Assembly: GCF_016899425.1 (NCBI RefSeq)
Contig: NZ_CP045995.1
Span: forward strand, 1,240,001 to 1,304,000
Reading direction: 5' to 3'
Origin: Burkholderia sp. MS389
GTDB lineage: Bacteria > Pseudomonadota > Gammaproteobacteria > Burkholderiales > Burkholderiaceae
DNA length: 64,000 bases
Shown piece by piece: positions 27,820 through 34,936 of this stretch. A model generated the notes under the pieces. That model saw nothing but the letters and a program-made list of their open reading frames with translations. It was not told the DNA's origin and ran no database searches. Numbering within the stretch: position 1 is the stretch's first letter; the number at the start of each line of letters is the position of its first letter. The position numbers and the translations under genes are program-made.

Positions 27820-29607
27820 ATGCAGCCTCTTTCCGACGAAGCGCCGCTGGCCCTGTTCGAATCGGTTCACGGCGAAACGGCGGTCGCCTCCGGCGACCTG
27901 ACGCTCGCGGTCCGGACCTGGGGCGACCCGGCCCGCTCGCCGGTCGTGCTCGTGCACGGCTATCCCGACGACAGCAGCGTCTGGCAGCACGTCGCGCCGC
28001 TGCTCGCGCGCCGACACTACGTGATCGCGTACGACGTGCGCGGCGCGGGCCTGTCCGGCGTGCCGACACGCACGGCCGACTACCATCTCGCGAAGCTGAC
28101 CGACGATTTCGTCGCGGTGATCGATGCGCTCTGCCCCGGCCGGGCCGTGCACCTGGTCGCACACGACTGGGGGTCGATCCAGGGCTGGGAATTCGTCACC
28201 GATCCGCGCCTGGCCGGCCGTATCGCGTCGTATACGTCGTGCTCGGGGCCGTGCCTCGACCACGTCGGCTTCTGGCTGCGCGAACGCGTGCTGCACCCGA
28301 CGCCCGCATCGCTCGCCAGGCTCGGCGGCCAGCTCGTGCGCTCGTGGTACGTGTATCTGTTCCACCTGCCGTTTCTTCCCGAACTCGGCTGGCGGCTGTG
28401 GCTGGGCCGCGCGTGGCCGGGCCTGCTGCGCCGGCTCGAGAAAACGCCTGTCGCGCCGCGCCCGACCCAGGCCGACGACGGCGCGCGCGGCGTGCGCCTG
28501 TATCGCGCGAACTTCATCCGCTGCCTGTTCGCGCCGCGCGAACGCTATGCGCACGCACCGGTGCAGACGATCGTGCCGCTCGGCGACAAATACGTGAGCC
28601 CCGCGCTGTCCGAAAACCTGTCGCGCTGGGTGCCGCAGTACTACCGCCGCGAAGTCGCGGCCGGCCACTGGCTGCCGCTCGCCGATCCCGCGCGCTTCGC
28701 GGATCTCGCCGGGCAATTGATCGACGCGGTCGAATCCGGCAACGAACCGCCCGCGCTCGCGAACGCGCGCCGCCGCGCCACCAGCGGGCGCTTCGGCGGC
28801 AAGGTCGCGGTCGTCACCGGCGCGGGCAGCGGGATCGGCCGCTGCGCGGCGCTGGCCTTCGCCCGCGAAGGCGCGACGGTCGTCGCATGCGACATCGATT
28901 TCGCGAGCGCCGAACGCACCGCGCTGCTCATCGGGCTGACCGGCGCGCACGCGCATGCGAAGCGCGTCGACGTCGGGTCCGCCGACGAAATGGAAACGCT
29001 CGCGGCATGGGTCGGCAGCGAACTCGGCGGCGCGGACGTCGTGATCAACAACGCGGGCATCGGCATGGCCGGCGGCATCCTCGACACGAGCACGCGGCAC
29101 TGGGAGCGCATCCTGCACGTGAATCTGTGGGGCGTGATCCACGGCTCGCGGTTGTTCGCGCAGCAGATGGCCGCGCGCGGCACCGGCGGGCACATCGTCA
29201 ATACCGCATCGGCCGCCGCGTTCGGGCCGTCGCGCGACCTGCCCGCGTATGCGACGACGAAGGCCGCGGTGCTGATGCTCAGCGAATGCATGCGCGCGGA
29301 GCTCGCGGACAAAGGCATCGGCGTGACGGCCGTGTGCCCCGGTTTCGCGGAGACGGGAATCATGGCGTCGACGCACTACGCGGGCGCCGACGCGCAGGAC
29401 GAAGCGCGGCTGCGCAAGCGCGCGACCAGGCTGTACCAGATGCGCGGCCTGAAACCCGAAACCGTCGCGCAGGCGATCGTCGACGGCGTGCTGCGCAACC
29501 GCCCCGTCGTCGCGGTCGGCGGCGAAGCGCACGCGCTGCGCTTCGTCGGCCGCTTCATGCCGTGGCTGGGCCGGATGATCGCGCGCATCAGCATGGCATC
29601 GCATTGA
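27820..29607 (+). CDS. Epoxide hydrolase-SDR fusion protein (EphD-like)
   Basis: A 595-residue two-domain protein. Residues 1 to ~315 are an alpha/beta hydrolase with the oxyanion segment VVLVHGYPDDSSVW and the nucleophile elbow VAHDWGSIQGWEF. The nucleophile is Asp, as in epoxide hydrolases and haloalkane dehalogenases. From ~325 a short-chain dehydrogenase follows: KVAVVTGAGSGIGRCAALAF (cofactor), NNAGIGMAGG and the YxxxK motif in YATTKAAV. The same architecture and nearly the same length occur in mycobacterial EphD, an enzyme of lipid (mycolate-related) modification. The gene is 44 bases after the M24 gene and 35 before the PF10118 gene. Confidence 0.9.
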   Translation: MQPLSDEAPLALFESVHGETAVASGDLTLAVRTWGDPARSPVVLVHGYPDDSSVWQHVAPLLARRHYVIAYDVRGAGLSGVPTRTADYHLAKLTDDFVAVIDALCPGRAVHLVAHDWGSIQGWEFVTDPRLAGRIASYTSCSGPCLDHVGFWLRERVLHPTPASLARLGGQLVRSWYVYLFHLPFLPELGWRLWLGRAWPGLLRRLEKTPVAPRPTQADDGARGVRLYRANFIRCLFAPRERYAHAPVQTIVPLGDKYVSPALSENLSRWVPQYYRREVAAGHWLPLADPARFADLAGQLIDAVESGNEPPALANARRRATSGRFGGKVAVVTGAGSGIGRCAALAFAREGATVVACDIDFASAERTALLIGLTGAHAHAKRVDVGSADEMETLAAWVGSELGGADVVINNAGIGMAGGILDTSTRHWERILHVNLWGVIHGSRLFAQQMAARGTGGHIVNTASAAAFGPSRDLPAYATTKAAVLMLSECMRAELADKGIGVTAVCPGFAETGIMASTHYAGADAQDEARLRKRATRLYQMRGLKPETVAQAIVDGVLRNRPVVAVGGEAHALRFVGRFMPWLGRMIARISMASH

Positions 29608-29642
29608 CGGCGCACGACGCCGCACAAGGACAGGGGGACAAC

Positions 29643-30548
29643 ATGACCGATACCGCCGACTATCACAAGATCAGGGCCCGGCACGTGAAGTTCGACTTCA
29701 GCGACACGCCGGTCACCTGGGTGCCGAACGATCCGGGCAGCACGCACATCATCAACACGCTGAACCTGCTGTTCCCGGAAGGCGAGCTGTGGTTCTGCCG
29801 CGTGTACAACAAGGCGCTGCCGCTGATCGCCGATGCACGCCTGCGCGACGAAGCCGAAGGCTTCCTGCGGCAGGAAGCCGTGCATTCGCGCTCGCACGGC
29901 GGCGTACTGAAGCACTACTACGACCGCCACGGCATCGACACGAAGCCGTTCACGCAGAAGCTCAACCGGCTGTTCACGCGCGTGCTCGGCGAAGCCCCGC
30001 TCGGGCTGAAGATCGGCCATACGCGCTTCTGGCTGCGGCAACAACTCGCGGTGATCGCGTCGCTCGAGCATTTCTTCGGCTATCTCGGCAACTGGGTGCT
30101 GAACGCGCACGGGCTCGACGAAGGCCGTGCGGACCCGACGATGGTCGACCTGCTGCGCTGGCACGGCGCCGAGGAAGTCGAGCACCGCACCGTCGCGTTC
30201 GACATCTACCGGCACCTGGGCGGCACCTATCCGGAGCGCTGCGTGCACATGGCGTTCGTGATCCTGCTGCTGCTCTACTACATCACGACCGGCGCGAAGT
30301 TCATGTACCGGCGCGACCCGGACGCCGGCCGCTACCCGGGCTTCGTGCTCGCGTGGTGGCAGGGTTCGCGGCGCGGGCACCTGCCGTCGTTCTGGAAGGT
30401 GATCGGCGCGGCGCTGCGCTATTTCAAGCCGGGCTATACGCCGCACCGCGAAGGCTCGACCGAGCAGGCGCTCGCGTACCTCGCGCGCTCGCCGGCCGCG
30501 CAGGCGGCCGCGCACGGCGGCAACTGGGGCACGACGAAAGGCGCATAA
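29643..30548 (+). CDS. PF10118 metal-dependent hydrolase (ferritin-like di-iron)
   Basis: A 301-residue protein. The PF10118 family has metal-binding His/Glu motifs in a helical bundle; here they are RQEAVHSRSHGG, VIASLEHFFGY and WHGAEEVEHRTVAFD. A hydrophobic helix (MAFVILLLLYYITTGA) follows, so it may be membrane-associated. The function of the family is poorly known; it is often found beside SDR or fatty-acid genes. It closes the three-gene operon with M24 and EphD-like genes. The SD is aaggacaggggg. Confidence 0.88.
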   Translation: MTDTADYHKIRARHVKFDFSDTPVTWVPNDPGSTHIINTLNLLFPEGELWFCRVYNKALPLIADARLRDEAEGFLRQEAVHSRSHGGVLKHYYDRHGIDTKPFTQKLNRLFTRVLGEAPLGLKIGHTRFWLRQQLAVIASLEHFFGYLGNWVLNAHGLDEGRADPTMVDLLRWHGAEEVEHRTVAFDIYRHLGGTYPERCVHMAFVILLLLYYITTGAKFMYRRDPDAGRYPGFVLAWWQGSRRGHLPSFWKVIGAALRYFKPGYTPHREGSTEQALAYLARSPAAQAAAHGGNWGTTKGA

Positions 30549-30626
30549 GCGGGCTTCCGGCCGGTTCGGGGGCGGCGCCCGCCGAAATGCGTACAATCGC
30601 GGCTTCAATTTCCCGGAGGTGCCGCG

Positions 30627-30914
30627 ATGGCCATGAAGAAAACCGATCTCGAAAAGAACAAGGCGCTCAAGCTGACGCATGCGATGAAACAGTCGAGCTC
30701 CGCGCGTTTCGGCAAGGGCGCCGACGAAGCGGCCAAGCTGGACCGTCGCGCGCAGCGCAAGCTCGACCAGGAACAGGGCCTCGTGCCGTTCGCGTGCAAG
30801 CTCAACGCCGAGCTGGTCGAACAACTGAAGGCCCGCGCGGCCACGCACCCGGCAGGGATGACGGGCCTGCTGTCCGAGCTGCTCGTGAACGGCCTCGCGC
30901 AACGCGACGCGTAA
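30627..30914 (+). CDS. Conserved small basic protein
   Basis: A 95-residue protein with a clear SD (cggagg) 7 bases before ATG. It is lysine- and arginine-rich in the first half (MKKTDLEKNKALKLTHAMKQSSSARFGKG) and has an amphipathic second half (LNAELVEQLKARAATHPAGMTGLLSELL). This resembles a small nucleic-acid-binding or ribbon-helix-helix-like protein, which is a guess. Its last 20 codons are duplicated in the scar at 32361-32418. No family recognised. Confidence 0.7.
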   Translation: MAMKKTDLEKNKALKLTHAMKQSSSARFGKGADEAAKLDRRAQRKLDQEQGLVPFACKLNAELVEQLKARAATHPAGMTGLLSELLVNGLAQRDA

Positions 30915-31288
30915 CCCGCGCCCGCATCGAAAACTGTCGTTGACGCCGCCGCTGCGCGGCGACGCGCTCGCTCGCGTGCCGGTGTTCGCGCTCATCGCCA
31001 TCGCGCTCCATCGCCGGGCACATGCACGAATCGGCGCGTCATCGGTGGCGCTGGTGCGTGAGCGCGCCGATCAGTACCGCCGCCCCTCACACAAGGCCTC
31101 GCCGGAAACGGTCGAGGCCTTTTTTTCGAGCTTGCGCGCCAGCGGGAACAAGGGACCGAAAGCACTCGCGTATTGAGATTCTTTTCAGGAAGTTGGTCGC
31201 ATCGATGCCGCGTGGACACAATACGAATCCCGAACGCCTTGTGTCACCCCAAAAGGCGTTCCCACCCATCGAAACCGGAGATTATCTG
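30915..31288 (+). promoter_or_regulatory. Leader unit A and hairpin upstream of the 49-residue secreted protein gene
   Basis: Copy A of a three-copy unit: a -35-like TTGACG (30940-30945), then about 150 nt, then the terminator at 31093-31126. A -10 in the expected place reads CGCGCT, so this copy looks decayed relative to copy C. Downstream, GAACGCCTT-N12-AAGGCGTTC (31232-31261) is a 9-bp perfect hairpin 27 bases before the ATG of the next gene. An SD ggag lies just before that ATG. Confidence 0.5.
31093..31126 (+). terminator. Intrinsic terminator A with a GAAA tetraloop
   Basis: GGCCTCG-CCG-GAAA-CGG-T-CGAGGCC followed by seven T residues (31120-31126). The loop is the stable GNRA type. It is one of three near-identical terminators at spacings of about 1.5 kb and 710 bp. 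Confidence 0.85.
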
Positions 31289-31438
31289 ATGAACGCATCC
31301 CGAGTGATACTTGCTCTCGCCGCAGCATTCGCCGTCAGCGGCAACGCCGTGGCCTGCGACGATCCTGACCACGACGCGCCCGCTGCCCAGCAACAGACCA
31401 GCGACCAGGCGAGCACGGAGGAAGCAGCCAGCCGCTGA
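31289..31438 (+). CDS. Small secreted protein with a single N-terminal cysteine
   Basis: A 49-residue protein. It has a Sec signal (SRVILALAAAFAVSGNAVA) and a mature part beginning at or near Cys23: CDDPDHDAPAAQQQ and then Thr, Ser, Glu and Ala residues. The AVAC cleavage context could be read by signal peptidase I or, less well, by the lipoprotein peptidase. It sits 146 bases upstream of a DsbC-like gene, mirroring the layout of the first DsbC-like locus. The SD is ggag. It is too short for secure recognition. Confidence 0.55.
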   Translation: MNASRVILALAAAFAVSGNAVACDDPDHDAPAAQQQTSDQASTEEAASR

Positions 31439-31584
31439 GCGCCGCGCGCGTTGCCCGAGCAAGCCGGCACGATGCCCGGTCGCCCGGGCATCGCCGACTC
31501 GTTCACGGCATGCACTGAACCGGGCTCGCACTCGTTTGTCATCTGGTGTGCGGACCTTCCACATTATTCGCATACCGTATCAAT

Positions 31585-32175
31585 ATGACCAAACGAACAC
31601 TGCTCCAGTTGACCGTGCTTGCGAGCCTGCTCGCGAGCCTCCCCTCCATCCTGAACGCGGCGCCCGCACCGGCAAGTCACGGCGCGCCTGCGGCGTCTTC
31701 CGGCGCGATCGCGCTGCCCTCCGGCACCCGCATTGCGGAGCGCGACACCGGCCGGGTTCTCGCGTCGATGGCGCGCGACCACGCGATCAAGACGGTTCGC
31801 GGCAACGGCAAGCGCACGCTCTATGTCTTCTCCGATCCGGATTGTTCCCATTGCAAAAGACTGGAGCGCACGCTTGAACGGATCGACAACGTCACCATTC
31901 ACACCTTCCTCTATCCGCTCGAGGGACTCCATCCGCAGGCCGCCGCGCATGCGCGTGGCGTCTGGTGCGCGAATGACCGGAATGCGGCGTGGAAAGCGTG
32001 GATGATCGACAACGCGCAACCTGCCGCCGGCACGTGTGCCGCACCGCTCGCGCAGATCCGCTCGCTCGGCCTTGCGTTGGGCCTGCGCGGCACGCCGACG
32101 CTGTTCAACGCGAACGGCCGCATGATGTCCGGTGCGGTTTCCGCACCCGCCATCGAAACGTTGCTGAACGACTGA
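31585..32175 (+). CDS. DsbC-like periplasmic thiol:disulfide protein (second copy)
   Basis: A 196-residue protein. Signal peptide LLQLTVLASLLASLPSILNAAP. Active site FSDPDCSHCKRLE (CSHC), cis-proline loop LRGTPTLF, and two further Cys (VWCANDR and GTCAAPLA). It is shorter than DsbC because the N-terminal dimerisation domain is reduced to about 40 residues, so it may act as a monomer or in a complex. It is only distantly similar to the DsbC-like protein at 5427. The SD before 31585 is weak. Confidence 0.85.
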   Translation: MTKRTLLQLTVLASLLASLPSILNAAPAPASHGAPAASSGAIALPSGTRIAERDTGRVLASMARDHAIKTVRGNGKRTLYVFSDPDCSHCKRLERTLERIDNVTIHTFLYPLEGLHPQAAAHARGVWCANDRNAAWKAWMIDNAQPAAGTCAAPLAQIRSLGLALGLRGTPTLFNANGRMMSGAVSAPAIETLLND

Positions 32176-32198
32176 ACCTGCTCGAAGAAATGCGCGCA

Positions 32199-32367
32199 TC
32201 AGGTGCTGGCGGCGAGACGCGGGCCGGTGCTCCGAGGAGTGGAATCGAGGTCGGGGCGTTGCGCCGCCCGCGAGATCGCCCACGGGTCGATGCCTTGCTT
32301 TTGCACCTCCTCGGGAAATGACACCCGTGTGCGCCAGTAATCCGCCTGTAATTTCGCATCGATGACG
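32199..32367 (-). pseudogene. Truncated copy of the 92-residue protein gene
   Basis: Aligned without gaps to 33914-34082 at a constant offset of 1715, with about 17 mismatches in 169 bases by eye. It carries the stop codon and about the last 56 codons (DAKLQADYWRTRVSF and PEEVQKQGIDPW), and lacks the start and the first third of the gene. It is joined to foreign sequence at GATGACG (32361-32367). Confidence 0.85.
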
Positions 32368-32418
32368 GGCCTGCTGTCCGAGCTGCTCGTGAACGGCCTT
32401 GCACAACGCGACGCGTAA
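32361..32418 (+). pseudogene. Truncated copy of the 3' end of the 95-residue protein gene
   Basis: Aligned to 30857-30914 at a constant offset of 1504 with two mismatches in 60 bases. The in-frame remnant would encode only MTGLLSELLVNGLAQRDA. It is joined in the opposite orientation to the fragment of the 92-residue gene. Confidence 0.85.
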
Positions 32419-32442
32419 CCGCCACGTATCTCGAAATTGCCG

Positions 32443-32627
32443 TTGACAGCGCCGCGCTGCCACGACACACTCGTTCCCATGCCTATGCTCAAGCCCAACG
32501 CCATCGCGCATAAAACACGAGTGAACGCCCATGCGTGGCGATCACCGGGGGCGCTTGTGCGTTAGCATCGAGATTCGGTTGCGCATGTCACGAGGCCTCG
32601 CCGGAAACGGATGAGGCCTTTTGTTTT
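32443..32627 (+). promoter_or_regulatory. Leader unit B (promoter, ~150-nt leader, terminator) before the first DUF2917 gene
   Basis: TTGACA (32443-32448), a 17-nt spacer and a -10-like CACACT, then a leader ending in the terminator GGCCTC-N13-GAGGCC plus T tract (32592-32627). It contains the conserved GGCGCTTGTGCGTTAGCA block near 32549-32567. It is offset by exactly 710 bp from unit C. It may be a separate small RNA or a transcription attenuator for the DUF2917 gene. Confidence 0.55.
32592..32627 (+). terminator. Intrinsic terminator B with a GAAA tetraloop
   Basis: GGCCTC-g-CCG-GAAA-CGG-at-GAGGCC, stem 32594-32618, followed by TTTTGTTTT. It lies 42 bases before the ATG of the DUF2917 gene at 32669. 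Confidence 0.85.
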
Positions 32628-32668
32628 GGTGCGCGTCATCCCGCCCGGCTCAACGGATGGAGATGACG

Positions 32669-33037
32669 ATGGACCAAGCAAGCCGGCTGGTTGTTTGTCG
32701 CGATCGGTGCCGCACCGACGCAATCGCATTGCCGAGCGTCGAGCTGCATTTCACGGTCGCGCCGCGCAGGACGCTGGCGTGGCGTGCCCGGCACGACGCC
32801 GAGATCCGTGTGCACGATGCGACGCTGTGGATCACGCGGCTGGGCAGCGTCGACGATTACTGGATTCGAACCGGCGACGTGCTGCGCGTGCAGCGCGGCG
32901 ATCGCATCTGGATCAGCACCGACGACGAGCGGCCCGCCGCAGCCTCGATCACGACCGTGTACGTGATGAAGCGCGACGCGTGGCTTGCGCGCGCGCTCGC
33001 GCAGTTGCGCACCATGCTGGGCGAACGATGTCGATGA
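32669..33037 (+). CDS. DUF2917 domain protein, copy 1
   Basis: A 122-residue protein. The start at 32669 (MDQASRLVV) is preferred to ATGs at 32657 and 32663 because ggag then stands 7 bases before it, exactly as in the paralogue at 33379. The family signature is the GDVLRVQRGDRIWISTDD stretch at 79-96, with a beta-rich body (RRTLAWRARHDAEIRVHDATLWITR). DUF2917 proteins are small and of unknown function. The terminator of leader B lies between promoter and start. Its paralogue follows 710 bp downstream. Confidence 0.85.
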   Translation: MDQASRLVVCRDRCRTDAIALPSVELHFTVAPRRTLAWRARHDAEIRVHDATLWITRLGSVDDYWIRTGDVLRVQRGDRIWISTDDERPAAASITTVYVMKRDAWLARALAQLRTMLGERCR

Positions 33038-33152
33038 TGTCCCGAGCGACGCATCGTGCATCGCTGCGCGCTCGATCCGCGCGCGCAGCGACCTCGTGAA
33101 ACGCAGCACGCGCGCGGCAACGTATCGCCCGCGCCTCTCCCGAAAATAGTCG

Positions 33153-33333
33153 TTGACAACACTGCGGCCCGACAACAAAATCGATCGCATGCCTACGTTC
33201 AAGCTCATCGCCGTCGCGATTCATTGCTCGATGAACATTCGAAAGAATGATTCACGGGAGGCGCTTGTGCGTTAGCAATCGAGCAGTACCGCATGTCACA
33301 CAAGGCCTCGCCGGAAACGGATGAGGCCTTTTT
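33153..33333 (+). promoter_or_regulatory. Leader unit C (best-preserved promoter, leader, terminator) before the second DUF2917 gene
   Basis: TTGACA (33153-33158), a 17-nt spacer and CAAAAT as -10: the best promoter of the three copies. The leader has the conserved block GGCGCTTGTGCGTTAGCA and GAGCAGTACCGC, then the terminator. A short ORF beginning MPTFKLIAVA is present in the leader; copy B has MPMLKPNAIA in the same place. A leader peptide or a ~145-nt small RNA are both possible. Confidence 0.6.
33302..33333 (+). terminator. Intrinsic terminator C with a GAAA tetraloop
   Basis: GGCCTC-g-CCG-GAAA-CGG-at-GAGGCC (33304-33328) followed by TTTTT. It stands 46 bases before the second DUF2917 gene. 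Confidence 0.88.
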
Positions 33334-33378
33334 GTTCTGGTGCGCGTCATCCGTCCGGCTCACTGAATGGAGAAGACG

Positions 33379-33753
33379 ATGGACCAGGCAAGCCAGCTGT
33401 TTGATCGTCCCGATCGGCGCCGCACCGGCACGATCGCACTACCGACTGTCGTGATCCGTTTCGCGATCGCGCCGCGCACGACGATGACCTGGCGCGCGCC
33501 GCAGGATGCGGAGCTCCGCGCGCATGGCGCGGCGCTGTGGGTCACGCGCCCGCCGAGCGTCGACGACGACTGGGTGCGGCCCGGCGACGTGCTGCGCATC
33601 GCGCGCGGCGAGCGCATCTGGATCGGCACCGACGCCGACCGATCGGCCGAAGCGACGATCACGACCGCGTACGTGCGCCGCGGCGAGCGCTTCAGGCGCG
33701 CGCTCGCGCAAGTGCAACGTTTGCTCGTCGGGATAGGGAGAAGCAGCGGATGA
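33379..33753 (+). CDS. DUF2917 domain protein, copy 2
   Basis: A 124-residue paralogue of the gene at 32669. The start MDQASQLFD follows a ggag SD spaced 6-8 bases. It shows the same body (RTTMTWRAPQDAELRAHGAALWVTR) and the GDVLRIARGERIWIGTDAD signature. The C-terminus is different (VLLVGIGRSSG-like tail). The preceding leader C has the strongest promoter. Confidence 0.88.
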   Translation: MDQASQLFDRPDRRRTGTIALPTVVIRFAIAPRTTMTWRAPQDAELRAHGAALWVTRPPSVDDDWVRPGDVLRIARGERIWIGTDADRSAEATITTAYVRRGERFRRALAQVQRLLVGIGRSSG

Positions 33754-33913
33754 GCGACGTGCCGTCAAGCACGCGAGACGCGGAACGGCCGCGACCGGAA
33801 ACGGACGCACCCGCGGCGCAGCACGCCGCAGGTGCGCATCGAATGCCGCGGCACACCAGTGCGTGCCGCGAGCGATCGCACGCCGTGCGCAACGACCGGA
33901 TGCAGTGTGCGCA

Positions 33914-34192
33914 TCAGGTGCTGGCGGCGAGGCGCGGGCCCGTGCTCCGTGGAGTGGAATCGAGGTCGGGACGTTGCGCTGCCTGCGAGGTCACCCACGG
34001 ATCGATGCCCTGCTTCTGCACCTCTTCGAGGAATGACACTCGTGTACGCCAGTAATCCGCTTGTAATTTCGCATCGATGACGCGCTGTTCGGCTGCGAAC
34101 AGTTCCATGCGCGCCGTCACGAGCATCGATGCAGCGGTTTTTTCCGGCGTGGGGGCGTGTCGCATCGCCCAACGGCTGATCCAGTTCAACAT
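33914..34192 (-). CDS. Small conserved protein, coiled-coil-like
   Basis: A 92-residue protein. The ATG at 34192 has a strong SD (cggagg) 6 bases upstream. The middle is amphipathic and likely helical (ARMELFAAEQRVIDAKLQADYWRTRVSF). It contains LEEVQKQGIDPW and a Pro/Ser-rich C-terminus. No family recognised. A truncated copy stands at 32199-32367. It is transcribed toward the DUF2917 pair. Confidence 0.7.
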   Translation of the reverse strand: MLNWISRWAMRHAPTPEKTAASMLVTARMELFAAEQRVIDAKLQADYWRTRVSFLEEVQKQGIDPWVTSQAAQRPDLDSTPRSTGPRLAAST

Positions 34193-34936
34193 GCTGACCT
34201 CCGTGATTTACGGACGAACCCGCATCGGGCAATCGCAATCTGCCGCGCCTGACCGGCCGTGCCTGCCCAAACGCGCAACGGCCTTGACCGCCATTCACCG
34301 CCTGGCCTGCACGGACTGCGACTCCCCCGCGTCGGCAATTACCGGCCGGCGTGTGCATGCGCGGTGTATCTATCCTAGAAAGACTTGCCGGTTTATGCGA
34401 TGGGGTCTTGCAATCTTTTACACAGAAACCACAGTCGCGCCCGCATCGCGAAATGACAGTTGCGGACGGGACGGCTTCGGCGCAGGATAGCCCGATATCT
34501 GCAGCCGCCTGGGCTGATGAATGGCAGCTGCCGGGCATTCGTACCGGCCGCGCGCACGTGCGGGCGCGCGGTTTCAGTCGCAAGCCGTCGCACACTCGCC
34601 ATGCGCGACGCGGCCGCCGTGCCGTTGCGCACGCATCGGCCGGTTTTCCGCATTCCTCCTGCTTCCGCTTCCTTCGTTTCGCCCGTTTCCGCCATTTCTG
34701 CCGGTCCGCGCCGCGCGAACCGGTAAAATGCGCGCCTTCGTCGCGCGGCCGGGCTGCCAGGCCGTTCGCGCGCAGGCAACCGATCGTGCCCTCCAACTAT
34801 ATCGTCCGAGCTATCCGCGCTATTACAATCCGCCGATAGCCGCGCAATAGTGGCTGGTTACATTAAGCCCGCCGCGCGCTGCCTGTAGAACAATTCGGCA
34901 CAACAATCAACACGATCCGACCGGAGAAACGCCTTC
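34193..34936. other. Long intergenic region upstream of the purine permease
   Basis: About 740 bp without a gene I can support. The left part is the divergent promoter side of the 92-residue gene. The right part, from about 34790, is less GC-rich (aactatatcg, gctattacaatc, ggttacattaag) and probably contains the permease promoter. No purine riboswitch aptamer or clear terminator is visible. An SD ggaga lies 11 bases before the next ATG. Confidence 0.35.

Larger units (their letters stand above)
32176..32668. other. Intergenic region holding a chimeric scar and leader unit B
   Basis: This 493-bp stretch holds no intact gene. From 32193 to about 32367 it is a truncated, ~90%-identical copy of the 3' end of the small gene at 33914-34192. 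From 32361 to 32420 it is a 97%-identical copy of the 3' end of the gene at 30627. After that comes leader unit B and its terminator. Details are given for each piece. Confidence 0.8.
33038..33378 (+). other. Gap with decayed repeat and leader unit C
   Basis: The first ~100 bases (33038-33130) contain a CTCGTGAA segment and weak similarity to the region preceding leader B at +710, a decayed trace of the same duplicated unit. The rest is leader unit C and the SD of the second DUF2917 gene. Confidence 0.4.
32443..33753 (+). repeat. Tandem duplication of a leader-terminator-DUF2917 unit, 710-bp period
   Basis: The -35 boxes (32443 and 33153), the terminators (32594 and 33304) and the DUF2917 starts (32669 and 33379) are each offset by exactly 710 bases. 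The DUF2917 proteins are diverged but plainly paralogous. A third, more distant leader copy stands at 30940-31126. Confidence 0.9.

Noticed and set aside
30940..31176. An open frame through leader unit A (78 codons)
   Set aside because: It reads through the terminator stem, has no SD, and the corresponding frames in units B and C are interrupted.
32199..32504. A 101-codon minus-strand frame
   Set aside because: Its second half is a truncated copy of the 33914-34192 gene and its first half is read backwards from unrelated sequence; it is a recombination product.
34393..34779. A 128-codon minus-strand frame and several plus-strand frames in the purine-permease upstream region
   Set aside because: They are Arg/Ala-rich without SD, start context or similarity to anything; more likely chance frames in GC-rich DNA.
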